A DNA stretch of 64,000 bases from DATAXP01 sp963708675 (GCA_963708675.1 CAVPTO010000003.1:3410001-3474000), one strand, 5' to 3'. Positions 51,855-60,787 are shown, counted from the stretch's first letter. The notes: generated from the letters alone by a model not told the origin. Program-made: numbers and translations.

Positions 51855-52910
51855 TTATCGCCCGTCGCCCCAGTCGACGACAATGTGCAACCGGCCAGTG
51901 TCGCGAATCACCTCGAGTTCCACCTTGCGCTCGCTGGCCATCTTCGCCAGCAGGCGGTGAATCTCGTCGACGCTGCCGACGACGCGGTCGTTGAGGCCCA
52001 CGATCATGTCGCCGGGCCGAAGTCCCGCACGTTGGGCGGCCGAACCGGCAAGCACCTCGTTCACCTCAACGACTTCATCCGTCAGCAAGTCGAGCTCGCG
52101 CACCATCACCCGCGGCAACCGTCGCACGCCGGCCGTGATGCCCAACGTCCTGCGACGCACGCGGCCGTGGTTCATTAGCTCGGTCATCACCCAGCTAGCC
52201 GTGTTGCTCGGCACCGCAAAGCCGAGACCCTGAGCCATGGCGATAATCGCCGTGTTCACGCCGATCACCCGCCCTCGCGAATCGAGCAGCGGCCCGCCGG
52301 AGTTCCCCGGGTTGATCGGGGCCGTGTGCTGCACGACGTTGTCGATCAAACGGCCATCCTGCCCTCGCATGCTCCTGCCTAAAGCGCTGGCGATGCCGGT
52401 CGAAACCGTCGAGTGCAATCCCATGGGACTTCCCATCGCGATCACGAGTTGCCCGACGCGCACGGCCATCGAGTCGCCAATCGTCGCCGTCGGCAAATCG
52501 CGCGCGGCCAGGCGAAGCAATGCGAGGTCGGTGGCGGGGTCGTCGCCGATGACGGTTGCGTCGACGCGATCGCCGTCGGTCGTTTGGGCGATCAGTCGCG
52601 CCCGGCCGGCGACCACGTGACTGTTGGTCACGGCGAAGCCATCGGGAGCGATGACGAACCCAGAGCCCGAGCCGCGCGGCTCGTCACCTTCGCGACCGGT
52701 GACACTAATCACGGCAGGCGAGACCGTTTCGACGACGTTGATCACGGCCCGCGAGTAGGCGTCGAGCAGGTCGGCGTCGAGTTGTTCAGAATTCGCTGCC
52801 TCGACGGGCGAGGTGCTAGTGCTTTCTCGCTGCGGCGTGTCGGGCGAGTTGGCAGCGGCCGATTCCTCGGAGATGCGCAGCGGTCGGTTCAGCGGCAGTT
52901 CGTAAAGCAT
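51855..52910 (-). CDS. Trypsin-like serine protease with PDZ domain, no signal peptide
   Basis: A 351-residue HtrA-type protease with an intact triad: His98 ('VTNSHVVAG'), Asp128 ('DPATDLALL') and Ser204 ('INPGNSGGPLL'). One PDZ domain follows (about 255-350, 'AGLRPGDMIVGLNDRVVGS'). The ATG at 52910 has AAAGGAG 6 bases upstream. The N-terminus 'MLYELPLNRPLRISEESAAA' is polar, so no signal peptide or anchor is visible. This is unlike DegP/HtrA and suggests a cytoplasmic protease or a missed export signal. In-frame codons upstream to 53078 are a translated family B repeat and are not accepted. Confidence 0.87.
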   Translation of the reverse strand: MLYELPLNRPLRISEESAAANSPDTPQRESTSTSPVEAANSEQLDADLLDAYSRAVINVVETVSPAVISVTGREGDEPRGSGSGFVIAPDGFAVTNSHVVAGRARLIAQTTDGDRVDATVIGDDPATDLALLRLAARDLPTATIGDSMAVRVGQLVIAMGSPMGLHSTVSTGIASALGRSMRGQDGRLIDNVVQHTAPINPGNSGGPLLDSRGRVIGVNTAIIAMAQGLGFAVPSNTASWVMTELMNHGRVRRRTLGITAGVRRLPRVMVRELDLLTDEVVEVNEVLAGSAAQRAGLRPGDMIVGLNDRVVGSVDEIHRLLAKMASERKVELEVIRDTGRLHIVVDWGDGR

Positions 52911-52963
52911 GGCGGACTCCTTTCGGTGTACGCCTGTATTATTGCAGGGCAGGCAAATGATCG

Positions 52964-53135
52964 AACCCTTCTCCCTTCGGGAGAAGGTGCCGCGAAGCGG
53001 CGGATGAGGGCGTGCCGTGGCGGCAATTGCGGTCCACTCGCCTCCATGGACCGTGCGATGGTGGTGAGCGCATCCCAACGCGACCCGCCCTCACCCGGCG
53101 GCTAAGCCGCCACCCTCTCCCAAGGGAGAGGGGTT
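52964..53135. repeat. Family B element, first of a tandem pair
   Basis: AACCCTTCTCCCTTCGGGAGAAGG...GATGAGGGCG, a longer unique centre, then CCCGCCCTCACCCGGCGG...GGGAGAGGGGTT. With the next copy it fills the divergent gap 52911-53318, which has no gene. Confidence 0.85.
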
Positions 53136-53140
53136 ATCGA

Positions 53141-53275
53141 ACTCTTCTCCCTCCGGGAGAAGGTGCCGCGAAGCGGCGGATGAGGGCGGGTCGAACGATC
53201 GGCAGGCCCGAATCGCAGCGCAACCCGCCCTCACCCGGCGGCTGCGCCGCCACCCTCTCCCAAGGGAGAGGGGTT
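53141..53275. repeat. Family B element, second of a tandem pair
   Basis: CTCTTCTCCCTCCGGGAGAAGG...CAACCCGCCCTCACC...GGGAGAGGGGTT, 5 bases after the previous copy and in the same orientation. Confidence 0.88.
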
Positions 53276-53318
53276 GATGTGACTCGCGTCGCGCCGATGC
53301 GGCGACTACAACAAAACG

Positions 53319-55418
53319 ATGCCCGCCCGTTTTACGATCGACGTGCCCGAGCCGTTTCGCGGCGCGCTCGTCGCCGGTGCTCCGCAACTCGTGGCCGATG
53401 CTGAGGTAACGGAGCCGGCGGCACAATTCGGCCGCGGGTTGGCGCGGATGGCGCTCGAACGCTTCGACGATGCACGGGCCGATTTCGAGGCCGCGATGCC
53501 GGCACTGGGTGACGCCTGCCGACTGGAGCTCGCGCAACTTGCGATGCGTCGGCGCGACAGTCTGTCGACCGCGCTCGCCGACTGCGAGGAGGTTGCCGCT
53601 CGGGCCGAGCCGAACACGATGCTGGCAGCGCGAGCACAGCATCTCGCTGGCGTGCTGCAATTCAAGCGCGGCGACTCGGCCACCGCGCTGGTCACGCTGA
53701 CCGCGGCGGCCGCGGCGTATCAGAAGCTGGGCTATCGGCTGGGAAGCGCCCAGGTGCAAGACGGCATCGGCATGATCCACGCGGAGCAGGGGAGGCTCGA
53801 CTGCGCGTTGCAGGCGTTCTCGGTGTCGCTGGCCGACAAGACGATCGACGGCGATTTCGAAGGGATGGCCATCACGCTCGGCAACCTCGGCCGAACGCAC
53901 TTGCGAGCGATGCGTTATCAAGACGCGCTCGATTGCTTCCAGCGCGACATGGACCTCGCCGTGCGATTCAACGCGCTCAAGAGCCAAGCCCAGTTACACA
54001 ACCATCTCGGGCAAGCATGGCTAGGGCTGAAAGAACTCGATCAGGCCGCGACGGCGCTCGAACAGAGCCTCGAACTCGCGGGGGCACACGGTTACAGCTT
54101 CGTCGAACTCTTCGCGCTCAAGGATCGCGCGCTGCTGCACCTGTCGCAGCGACGTTTTAAGGAAGCGGAGGCCGATCTCAAAGCGGCTGAGAAGCTGCTA
54201 CCGAGCGACACCGAGCCGGACCTTGTGTTGCATCTGAAGGCGGCGCGTGGCGAGCTGTTGGCGGCGCGAGGCGATCGTGGGGCGGCCGCTCTGCTGGAGG
54301 AAGCGGCGAACGGATATGCCGACCTGAAAGTGCCCGACCTGCTCATCAACTGCCGCGTTCGGCTGGCTCACACGCTCATCGACGCGAACAACTCGCGCAA
54401 CGCGCAGCGATGTTTGCTCGACACGATGGAGCTGGTGCGGGCAGGCGGTTATGGCCGGTATCTGACGATGGTGCGCGAGGCGTTTGCTGGGCTAGGCGTC
54501 GTCGAGCCGGTGGCGGAAGAGTCGCGAAGTCTTGCACCGGCGGGAAGTGCGGCGGCGCCGGGCAACTATCAGTCGGGCGATTATCAGGAGCTGCAACACC
54601 TGGGGGGCGGAGCGTTCGGCGAAGTGTTTCGCGCGATGGACTTCAAGCACAATCGTCAGGTGGCGTACAAGCGTCTGCATCTCGACCGATTGTACGACGT
54701 GCGCGAGCGGCAACTGTGTTGGGCTTCGGCACGCACGGAACTCGAAGCGGCGTCGCGCGTTTGTCATCCTTGTGTGGCAAGCGTCTACAGCCTGGGCACC
54801 GAGCCCAACGGCGGCGCGTATGTCGTGCAGCAATTCGTCGAAGGCCTGCCGCTCACCAAGCTGCTTCCGCCTGACAACAGCGCCGACGAGGTCGAAGTAA
54901 TGCGATCGCTGAAGATGATTGCCGACGGGCTGGCGGCGTTGCATCTGGCGGACATCGTGCATCGCGACCTGAAGCCGGACAATATCATCGTGCGACCCGA
55001 CGGAGTGCCGGTGTTGATCGACTTCGGTGTGGCGCACGTCACGCGCTTCACGGCGCGAACGATGCCGAACATCATCGCGGGGACGTTCGGATACATGGCC
55101 CCCGAGCAAGCGACGGGCAAAGCGATCGATGCTCGCGCGGACTTGTACGCGTTGGGCGTGGTTGCTTTCCAATGGCTGACAGGGATTCTGCCACTGCGGC
55201 CGCGCGGCACGACGTTCGAAGAACAGGCCGCGGATGTGGCGAAGCGAGCACCGGACGTGCTGCGCGATTTTCGCCCAAACGTGCAGCCGCCGCTGCACGA
55301 TCTGGTGATGTCGCTTTTGGAGAAAAAGCCACGACGGCGACCGGCCAGTGCCGTCGTCGTAGCGCGTCAGCTTCAAGAGATGCTCGACGCTGCCGATGGC
55401 CAGGCGGCGGCCCCGTAA
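53319..55418 (+). CDS. TPR-repeat Ser/Thr protein kinase
   Basis: A 699-residue protein. The first 400 residues are TPR-like repeats ('QDGIGMIHAEQGRLDCALQA', 'NLGRTHLRAMRYQDALDCFQ', 'NHLGQAWLGLKELDQAATAL'). The C-terminal kinase domain starts near residue 425: glycine loop 'LGGGAFGEVF', Lys in 'VAYKRLHL', catalytic 'HRDLKPDNI' (Asp550), 'DFGVAHV' and 'MAPEQATG'. All catalytic residues look intact. Having TPRs before the kinase is less common than the reverse. No membrane helix is seen, so it is probably cytoplasmic. It is divergent from the PDZ protease; the tandem family B repeats separate them. Confidence 0.9.
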   Translation: MPARFTIDVPEPFRGALVAGAPQLVADAEVTEPAAQFGRGLARMALERFDDARADFEAAMPALGDACRLELAQLAMRRRDSLSTALADCEEVAARAEPNTMLAARAQHLAGVLQFKRGDSATALVTLTAAAAAYQKLGYRLGSAQVQDGIGMIHAEQGRLDCALQAFSVSLADKTIDGDFEGMAITLGNLGRTHLRAMRYQDALDCFQRDMDLAVRFNALKSQAQLHNHLGQAWLGLKELDQAATALEQSLELAGAHGYSFVELFALKDRALLHLSQRRFKEAEADLKAAEKLLPSDTEPDLVLHLKAARGELLAARGDRGAAALLEEAANGYADLKVPDLLINCRVRLAHTLIDANNSRNAQRCLLDTMELVRAGGYGRYLTMVREAFAGLGVVEPVAEESRSLAPAGSAAAPGNYQSGDYQELQHLGGGAFGEVFRAMDFKHNRQVAYKRLHLDRLYDVRERQLCWASARTELEAASRVCHPCVASVYSLGTEPNGGAYVVQQFVEGLPLTKLLPPDNSADEVEVMRSLKMIADGLAALHLADIVHRDLKPDNIIVRPDGVPVLIDFGVAHVTRFTARTMPNIIAGTFGYMAPEQATGKAIDARADLYALGVVAFQWLTGILPLRPRGTTFEEQAADVAKRAPDVLRDFRPNVQPPLHDLVMSLLEKKPRRRPASAVVVARQLQEMLDAADGQAAAP

Positions 55419-55436
55419 GGCCGCCGCGATCTGGCC

Positions 55437-55607
55437 TTAGATGGTCTCGCGTGGTGTGCGGCCAGCCAACAGGCTGACGACGAACAACACCAGGAATACG
55501 AAGAACAGAATCTTCGCGATGCCGGCAGCGGCGACGTAAACGCCGGTGAAGCCGAAAACACCCGCGACAAGTGCGATAATCAGAAATGTCAGGGCCCAGG
55601 ACAACAT
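55437..55607 (-). CDS. DUF1328 small membrane protein
   Basis: A 56-residue protein with two hydrophobic helices ('MLSWALTFLIIALVAGVFGF' start, then a second at about 33-48) matching the DUF1328/YtjA family of small membrane proteins. A strong AGGAG lies 8 bases before the ATG at 55607. The same frame is open all the way back to the YihY start at 56732, so this sequence could also be the tail of that protein. The independent RBS favours a separate small gene. The family is linked to stress responses in proteobacteria. Confidence 0.8.
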   Translation of the reverse strand: MLSWALTFLIIALVAGVFGFTGVYVAAAGIAKILFFVFLVLFVVSLLAGRTPRETI

Positions 55608-56732
55608 GGCAGTGCTCCTCAATGGAACGCGTTTGAGTTTCGAGGTGAATCGCATCACCTGTCGACCTGAGATATTGCACTTGGCGTGCCAATTAGGTTC
55701 TGAGGTTAGCCGCGACGCACTAGCGGAGCGCTCCGCGAAGAGGCAAGCGTGGGGCGACCCGAGACGGAAACACGGCGCGAAGAATGAATGCGCCGTGTCA
55801 ATCCCGCGCGGCGGTGGCGGTTGGTTCGCGCGGGGCGTCGGTGATGTCCATTCCTTGGCGCTGCGCCAGATCACCTGCACGAGCTCGGCGCCGAGGAAGA
55901 TGACGATGCTGGCATAGTACATCCACGCCATGATGGCCACGAACGAACCGACGACGCCGTAGGCACTGTACTTCGACGAGATGACGATCCGCGTGAGGAC
56001 GTGCGTGCCGATCTGCCAGACGATGGACACAAATACGCCACCGATCATCGACTCAAGAAAGCCGACGCGCACCTTCGGCAAGAATTTGTAGATGAGTGTG
56101 AACACAACCGCGTTGACCGCCAGCGCGATGCCGGGCTGAATGACCGACCAGGCCACGGCGCCGGCAGGAAGCGTGTCGACGAATTGCTTTACGCCATCGG
56201 CGGCGAAATTCGCGATCGAGATGCCAATGAGCAACACGCCCAACGCGACCAACATGATGAACGCGGCGATGCGGTCGATCAGCAATCGATGGATGAGCGA
56301 GAAGAACCCGGTGATCGGCTCGGCCGTGGTGTTCCAGATGCGATCGAAGATGGCGTCGAACTGCAGAAAGATGCCGATCGCGCCGATGCCGAGCGTCGCG
56401 ATACCCAGCGGCCCGCCGTAGCCCGCGTTCATGTCGACGCCTTGCAGCAGGCCGTGCAGTTGGTCGGCGACCCAGGGGCCCGCGTTCTGGCGCACGATTT
56501 CAACCAGCTCGATGCGCCGAGCATGAATCGCCGGCGACATACGACTGACCCAACTGAGGCCGGCAATCAGGATGAGGCACAACGGGAACAGCGAGAACGC
56601 GGCCGAGTAGGCCATCGCGGCGCTGAGCAGCCAGCCGTCGTCGTGGTTCCAACGGTCGATGGTCGCACGCAAGGTCGACCAGACGGCGAGGCCCCACCGT
56701 TTCGCGGTTCGCAGAATTTTGAACGCCATCAC
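55437..56732 (-). CDS. YihY/virulence factor BrkB family membrane protein, open into DUF1328
   Basis: The YihY domain occupies residues about 20-300, with six membrane helices ('GWLLSAAMAYSAAFSLFPLC', 'GFFSLIHRLLIDRIAAFIM', 'GVVGSFVAIMAWMYYASIVI'). After 'ELVQVIWRSAKEW' the frame stays open for about 75 poorly structured residues, partly coded by a half family E repeat, and then enters the complete DUF1328 protein. The total of 431 residues is longer than the usual 280-320. Either the YihY stop codon was lost, or the fusion is natural with an internal restart at 55607. It heads the minus-strand stress-type block. The function of the family is unclear (not RNase BN). Confidence 0.75.
   Translation of the reverse strand: MMAFKILRTAKRWGLAVWSTLRATIDRWNHDDGWLLSAAMAYSAAFSLFPLCLILIAGLSWVSRMSPAIHARRIELVEIVRQNAGPWVADQLHGLLQGVDMNAGYGGPLGIATLGIGAIGIFLQFDAIFDRIWNTTAEPITGFFSLIHRLLIDRIAAFIMLVALGVLLIGISIANFAADGVKQFVDTLPAGAVAWSVIQPGIALAVNAVVFTLIYKFLPKVRVGFLESMIGGVFVSIVWQIGTHVLTRIVISSKYSAYGVVGSFVAIMAWMYYASIVIFLGAELVQVIWRSAKEWTSPTPRANQPPPPRGIDTAHSFFAPCFRLGSPHACLFAERSASASRLTSEPNWHAKCNISGRQVMRFTSKLKRVPLRSTAMLSWALTFLIIALVAGVFGFTGVYVAAAGIAKILFFVFLVLFVVSLLAGRTPRETI
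55706..55748. repeat. Half family E element inside the YihY-DUF1328 frame
   Basis: TTAGCCGCGACGCACTAGCGGAGCGCTCCGCG matches the left part of the copy at 37390. The right arm GCCGGCTAAA is missing. Confidence 0.6.
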
Positions 56733-56804
56733 GCTACCTGCATGCTTCGCTACTGCTCGACGCGCTAGTCCATCGACATCAGCTCATGAAATCTTGAGCC
56801 GCTC

Positions 56805-58082
56805 TCACGAGGTTGCCGGACGTTGCGCCTCGGCGACGCCGGTCGTGGCCGATGCCGCGGGTTGCCCATCGTGCGTGCCGTCGTGTGCGCCGTCGGGCTC
56901 GGGCAGCACCGGCTGCGCTTCGTGCACCAGATTATCCAAGCGCTCGACGATACTTGCCAGCTCGGGCGTCGGCTGTTCTTCATGAGCAATCGACTCGCGA
57001 AGCTGCGCGACTTCCTCGGCCAAATCGGCGTCGTCAGTCTCGGCGTCGCTGGCCATCCGATGTCGCAGCAGCCGCCCGCCAAGCGTCTGCAGAATCGCCG
57101 CCAACGGCGGTCCCAGGACGAGGCCCACAATGCCCAGCGAGTCGGCAAGCCCGATCATCATGATCGCCACCAGCAGCCAGTTGTAGCGGCGACGTCCGAA
57201 GACGCGAGGCTCGACGATCATTTCGAGAAACAACAGCAAGGCGAATGTGTAGGCCACCGACAACAGCAGCCAAACCCACGGCGAGCCCAGGTTGTGCTGA
57301 ACCAACGACGGCAGCGCGAACACGACGACGCCGACGGCCGTGAGCAACATGCCGACCCAAGGCACGAGCCACGCAATCGCGCCGGCGACGGCGGCCATCA
57401 CGGGAAACGGATAGCCGATCATCGACAACCCGACCCACAGCAGCAGGCCCGCCGCGGCGCTCTGCATGATCTCGCTGCGCAGGTAATCGCCCGATTCGTT
57501 TTCGATCGATCGCCAAATGTCGCGCGCCGCGGCGCGATGTCGCGCAGGCATGGCCGTCAGCCAGAGGCGCTCGAACCGATCGCGATCGATCGACCAATAC
57601 AAACTCATCACGATGACGACGATGGCGTCGATCAGGTTGCTGAATAAATCGAACGTCGCCCCGAGCGCCGTTTGTAGCAGCGACATCCCCTGGCTGCCGA
57701 GCATTTCGTGATACACGTCCTCGGGGGCGGGGATGCGACGGATCGCCGCCGCACGCCAACCGCCGCGCTCGGGCCAGGTTTTTTCTACCTGGTCGTAGGC
57801 GTCGTACGTGAGTTGGCCGAAGCGCTTGGTTTCCACCACGAGAGGTTGGATCGACATCAACGCCAACAACATCAACGCCCCGATCAGTTGCAGATACGCG
57901 ACCGTCACGGCCAACGCCTTCGGCCAACGCCGCGCGAGCAGACGATCGACCAGAGGTCGCAACGCGGCCGAGATGGCCAACGACACGACGAACAACAGCA
58001 CCGGATAGCGAAGCTGCCAGGCGACGACGAGGCCGGCGAGAATCGCCAGCGCCACGGCGGTGTGTAATGCGAGCCGCGTCAT
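56805..58082 (-). CDS. AI-2E family transporter (second of a pair)
   Basis: A 425-residue membrane protein with about eight helices of the AI-2E/UPF0118 permease family ('LLFVVSLAISAALRPLVDRL', 'SLIQHNLGSPW'-type loop, 'VGLVLGPPLAAILQTLGG'). The C-terminal 80 residues are cytoplasmic, acidic and helical ('AEEVAQLRESIAHEEQPTPE'). The start ATG at 58082 overlaps the stop of the upstream permease (ATGA), so they are translationally coupled. Family members export small molecules or act as Na+/H+ antiporters; the substrate here is unknown. Confidence 0.87.
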   Translation of the reverse strand: MTRLALHTAVALAILAGLVVAWQLRYPVLLFVVSLAISAALRPLVDRLLARRWPKALAVTVAYLQLIGALMLLALMSIQPLVVETKRFGQLTYDAYDQVEKTWPERGGWRAAAIRRIPAPEDVYHEMLGSQGMSLLQTALGATFDLFSNLIDAIVVIVMSLYWSIDRDRFERLWLTAMPARHRAAARDIWRSIENESGDYLRSEIMQSAAAGLLLWVGLSMIGYPFPVMAAVAGAIAWLVPWVGMLLTAVGVVVFALPSLVQHNLGSPWVWLLLSVAYTFALLLFLEMIVEPRVFGRRRYNWLLVAIMMIGLADSLGIVGLVLGPPLAAILQTLGGRLLRHRMASDAETDDADLAEEVAQLRESIAHEEQPTPELASIVERLDNLVHEAQPVLPEPDGAHDGTHDGQPAASATTGVAEAQRPATS

Positions 58083-59419
58083 GCGGGCGGCTCCTTCGCG
58101 GGCTCGACGGGTGGCGGTGAATCGGTTGCCTGCACGGCGGGGGCTGTCGGTGTTTCTTCTGCCAGCAGGCGGTCGTCGAGTTCCTGAGCGATGCGCTCGA
58201 CTTCTTCTTCGATACGGTCGGCCTCTTTGGCCACCTCGCCTTCTTTCACACGGACCACACGCCGCACGTCCTGCAGCAGCTCGTGTACTTGATACCGCAG
58301 CCGACTCACGGGCCCGCGACCGGTGGGTGGAGGCGGTGCGTGCGCGTCGGCATTGAGCACCGCGCGTTCGAGAATCAGCTGAATGATCGCCGCCATGGGA
58401 ATGGCCAGCACCATGCCCGGCAGGCCGAGCAGCGACCCGAAGCCGGCGAGCGCGAGCAACGTCACGAGCGGGTTCACGCCGACCGAGCGGTCCATGATCC
58501 GCGGCACGAGCACATAGTTCTCGGTCTGTTGGATCACGACTGCGGCAATGATCACCCAAAACACATGCGTCGTGTCGACCGAAGCCGCGACGAGCACCGC
58601 GGGCACGGCGCCGAGCGTCGGGCCGAGCACGGGGACCGCTTCGAGCATGCCCGCCAGCAGCGCGAGCGCGAACGCGTTGGGCACTCCGATGATCAGCAAC
58701 GCCACGAGCGTCATCGCCCCCACGGACAAGCAGAGAATACCTTGCCCGCGGACGAACGCGCCGACTTTCTCGAGCACCGCGTCGAAGAACTCGCGGGCCG
58801 GCTCGCGCCGCGGCGGCGACATCCACAGCACCAACGATCGCAACATGCGCGGACCTTGCAACGACCAGAAGAACGCCAGAACGAGCACCGCGACCGTCAC
58901 GAACATGCCGTGAAGCAGCGGCTTGGTGAGGGTTACCGCCTTGGCGACGTTGCTCAGGTTGATGACATCCTTGTCGGCAGCCTCGCTTACCGCGAGCACG
59001 CCGAGATGTTCGGGCAGGCTGCTGCCGAGCCGCGCCAGCAACTCGTTCGACGACTCGGCCAGGTTATCTCGCAACGTGTGATACGCTTCGGGCGTCGTCG
59101 CGATGAGCGATCGCACTTGCTCGACGAGGATCGGCAGGCCGTAGACGGCCAACGCGCCGCCGACCAAGGTGACCGTGACGTAGACGATCGGGGCCGCGAC
59201 GTTGCGCGAGAACTTCAATCGCTCGACCATGCGAATCAGCGGTTCGAGCGCCGTCGCCAGGATAACGGCCACAAACAGATAGAACAGCGCGCCGCGAAAG
59301 GCATACAGCACGCCGTACATTAAGACAACGCCGACGACGGTCAGCGTCGCGCGTGCCGTGTCGCTGAGCTTCCAGTTGGTGCCCGGAAGCGCGGTTTCCG
59401 ACGCGGCGCCTTGGGCCAT
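58079..59419 (-). CDS. AI-2E family transporter (first of a pair)
   Basis: A 446-residue AI-2E-family permease: 'LYLFVAVILATALEPLIRMV'-type start, 'GMLEAVPVLGPTLGAVPAVL' and 'GFGSLLGLPGMVLAIPMAAI' near the end. The cytoplasmic C-terminus is a charged coiled coil ('KEADRIEEEVERIAQEL') ending in a Pro-rich tail. It differs from the second permease enough to be an old paralogue. It overlaps that gene by 4 bases and follows the DUF883-like gene by 42 bases. Confidence 0.87.
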   Translation of the reverse strand: MAQGAASETALPGTNWKLSDTARATLTVVGVVLMYGVLYAFRGALFYLFVAVILATALEPLIRMVERLKFSRNVAAPIVYVTVTLVGGALAVYGLPILVEQVRSLIATTPEAYHTLRDNLAESSNELLARLGSSLPEHLGVLAVSEAADKDVINLSNVAKAVTLTKPLLHGMFVTVAVLVLAFFWSLQGPRMLRSLVLWMSPPRREPAREFFDAVLEKVGAFVRGQGILCLSVGAMTLVALLIIGVPNAFALALLAGMLEAVPVLGPTLGAVPAVLVAASVDTTHVFWVIIAAVVIQQTENYVLVPRIMDRSVGVNPLVTLLALAGFGSLLGLPGMVLAIPMAAIIQLILERAVLNADAHAPPPPTGRGPVSRLRYQVHELLQDVRRVVRVKEGEVAKEADRIEEEVERIAQELDDRLLAEETPTAPAVQATDSPPPVEPAKEPPA

Positions 59420-59461
59420 CTTGCTGTCCTGCTCTTTCGGATGGCGCTCGTAAGTGATCGG

Positions 59462-60058
59462 CTACGAAGGACTCGCAACCGTCGGGTCCGGTGCGTCGCG
59501 ATCGTCGTTCGGTGGGGGCTCGGCGACCATGGGGTCAGTGTATCGTTTCACGGAGGCGACCAGGAATGAGGTCAACGCGACTTTGATCATCTCGAACAGC
59601 GGCTCGAAGATCATGCTCATGGCGCTGGCGCTGAGCGATGCGTGCCGCGCGGGGCCACGATTCGCCGCACGGCGTGGGCGACGCTTGGGCTGCGGTTGCG
59701 GCGGTTCTTCGTCGATATAGTCTTCGTCGTCAAAATCTTCGACGAATTCTTCTTCCGGCTCTTCTTGCTTCTTCGGTTCACCGAACGGGTTGAGCACCGC
59801 GCCGGCCGTGAAGCCCGCGGCCACTGCCAACGCCAGGCTGATCCAAGGATGCTCTTTCGCCCAGGCGATCGGGTCAACCGCGTCGGCGAGGCTCGACTTC
59901 AGACGTTCAAGGTCGTCGGCGATCGCTTGCTTCGTGGCTGCGGTTTCTTCGTTGAGGTACGCGCTCTCGTCGGCAGTCTGGCCGGGACGATCGTCTTCGG
60001 CACGAGTGTCGTCGTGCTGTTCTTCGGTGTGACCGTTGTGGATTGAGGCGTCCGACAT
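59462..60058 (-). CDS. DUF883-like anchored protein with Asp/Glu-rich tail
   Basis: About 198 residues from the ATG at 60058, which has GAGAAAG 4 bases upstream. The alternative in-frame ATG at 60124 would overlap the preceding gene by 50 bases. Residues about 30-70 form a helix ('TKQAIADDLERLKSSLADAV'). 'DPIAWAKEHPWISLALAVAA' enters a membrane helix, as in DUF883/YqjD proteins ('hP'-type motif before the anchor). A tail rich in Asp/Glu and Pro, then Arg, follows. A second hydrophobic stretch ('IFEPLFEMIKVALTSFLV') lies near the C-terminus. It is part of the YqjE/YqjD-like block. Confidence 0.72.
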   Translation of the reverse strand: MSDASIHNGHTEEQHDDTRAEDDRPGQTADESAYLNEETAATKQAIADDLERLKSSLADAVDPIAWAKEHPWISLALAVAAGFTAGAVLNPFGEPKKQEEPEEEFVEDFDDEDYIDEEPPQPQPKRRPRRAANRGPARHASLSASAMSMIFEPLFEMIKVALTSFLVASVKRYTDPMVAEPPPNDDRDAPDPTVASPS

Positions 60059-60074
60059 AACTTTCTCGGGTCGA

Positions 60075-60527
60075 TTAGCTTCGCGAGGTTCGGCGAAGGT
60101 GCTGCTGCTGGTGCCAACGCTCATGTTTCGCCTTCGTTCGTTGGTAAGAGGTTTTCGTGACGCGACGAATTCCAAAGTACATGCCGGCCGTGAGTGCGAC
60201 GAAGATCGCTGTTCCGACGAGTAAATCGGCCGCCCAAACCGAACCGAGCAGCACCGCCACGCCTTCGGCGATTCCCTTGAGCACGAACACGAAGGCCGCG
60301 ATGACCATCGCTGTCGCTGCTACGAGAGCAAGGATGCCTATCACGGCGAACATCATCGCGCGGCGCACGACGAGCTTGATGCGGTCCATCTCCAGAGCAA
60401 GGAAGTGACGAACCTGCGCTTGCAGTTGATCGAACGACGCCGCCGCAGCCGAAAAGTCGCCGGGCTTGACGTGCTCGCGCGCTTCGGTCGTGGGTTGTGT
60501 GGGCGTGCGTGGGGGATCAGCGATCAT
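60075..60527 (-). CDS. YqjE-like phage holin superfamily III protein
   Basis: A 150-residue protein. A cytoplasmic amphipathic helix ('AQVRHFLALEMDRIKLVVRR') is followed by two membrane helices ('AVIGILALVAATAMVIAAFV' and 'DLLVGTAIFVALTAGMYFGI'). This matches the YqjE/holin III superfamily that sits beside YqjD (DUF883) genes in proteobacteria. It ends in a basic tail. The name holin reflects family membership, not a lysis role here. The gene 16 bases downstream encodes a DUF883-like protein, so the pairing is preserved. Confidence 0.82.
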   Translation of the reverse strand: MIADPPRTPTQPTTEAREHVKPGDFSAAAASFDQLQAQVRHFLALEMDRIKLVVRRAMMFAVIGILALVAATAMVIAAFVFVLKGIAEGVAVLLGSVWAADLLVGTAIFVALTAGMYFGIRRVTKTSYQRTKAKHERWHQQQHLRRTSRS

Positions 60528-60577
60528 GGACTATTGATGATCCGTAGTTCTTGCGGTGAATTTGAATGCTCGACGAT

Positions 60578-60642
60578 CCATCACCGCTTGCGGTTTCGCG
60601 CGTTTTAGAAAATCAGACGCGCGAAACCGCAAGCGGTAATGG
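60578..60642. repeat. Family D palindrome
   Basis: CCATCACCGCTTGCGG... and its mirror GCGCGAAACCGCAAGCGG, with a 17-base centre, upstream of the YqjE-like gene. Confidence 0.92.
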
Positions 60643-60787
60643 TGCGCGTGAGCAAAGTTCCGCCCGTCCTCTGAACAACAATTGCGTGCAAACAAAAAAC
60701 GCTCAGGCGGCCGGAACTGTCTCCGACCGCCTGAAAGTTTACTCCCGGCTAGGGCGTCTGGCGCTGCCGTTTTTGGCGGCACCGTCT

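Noticed and set aside
52911..53078. N-terminal extension of the PDZ protease
   Set aside because: It is a translation of a family B repeat (PHPPLRGTFSRREKG) and occurs in other frames wherever the repeat occurs.
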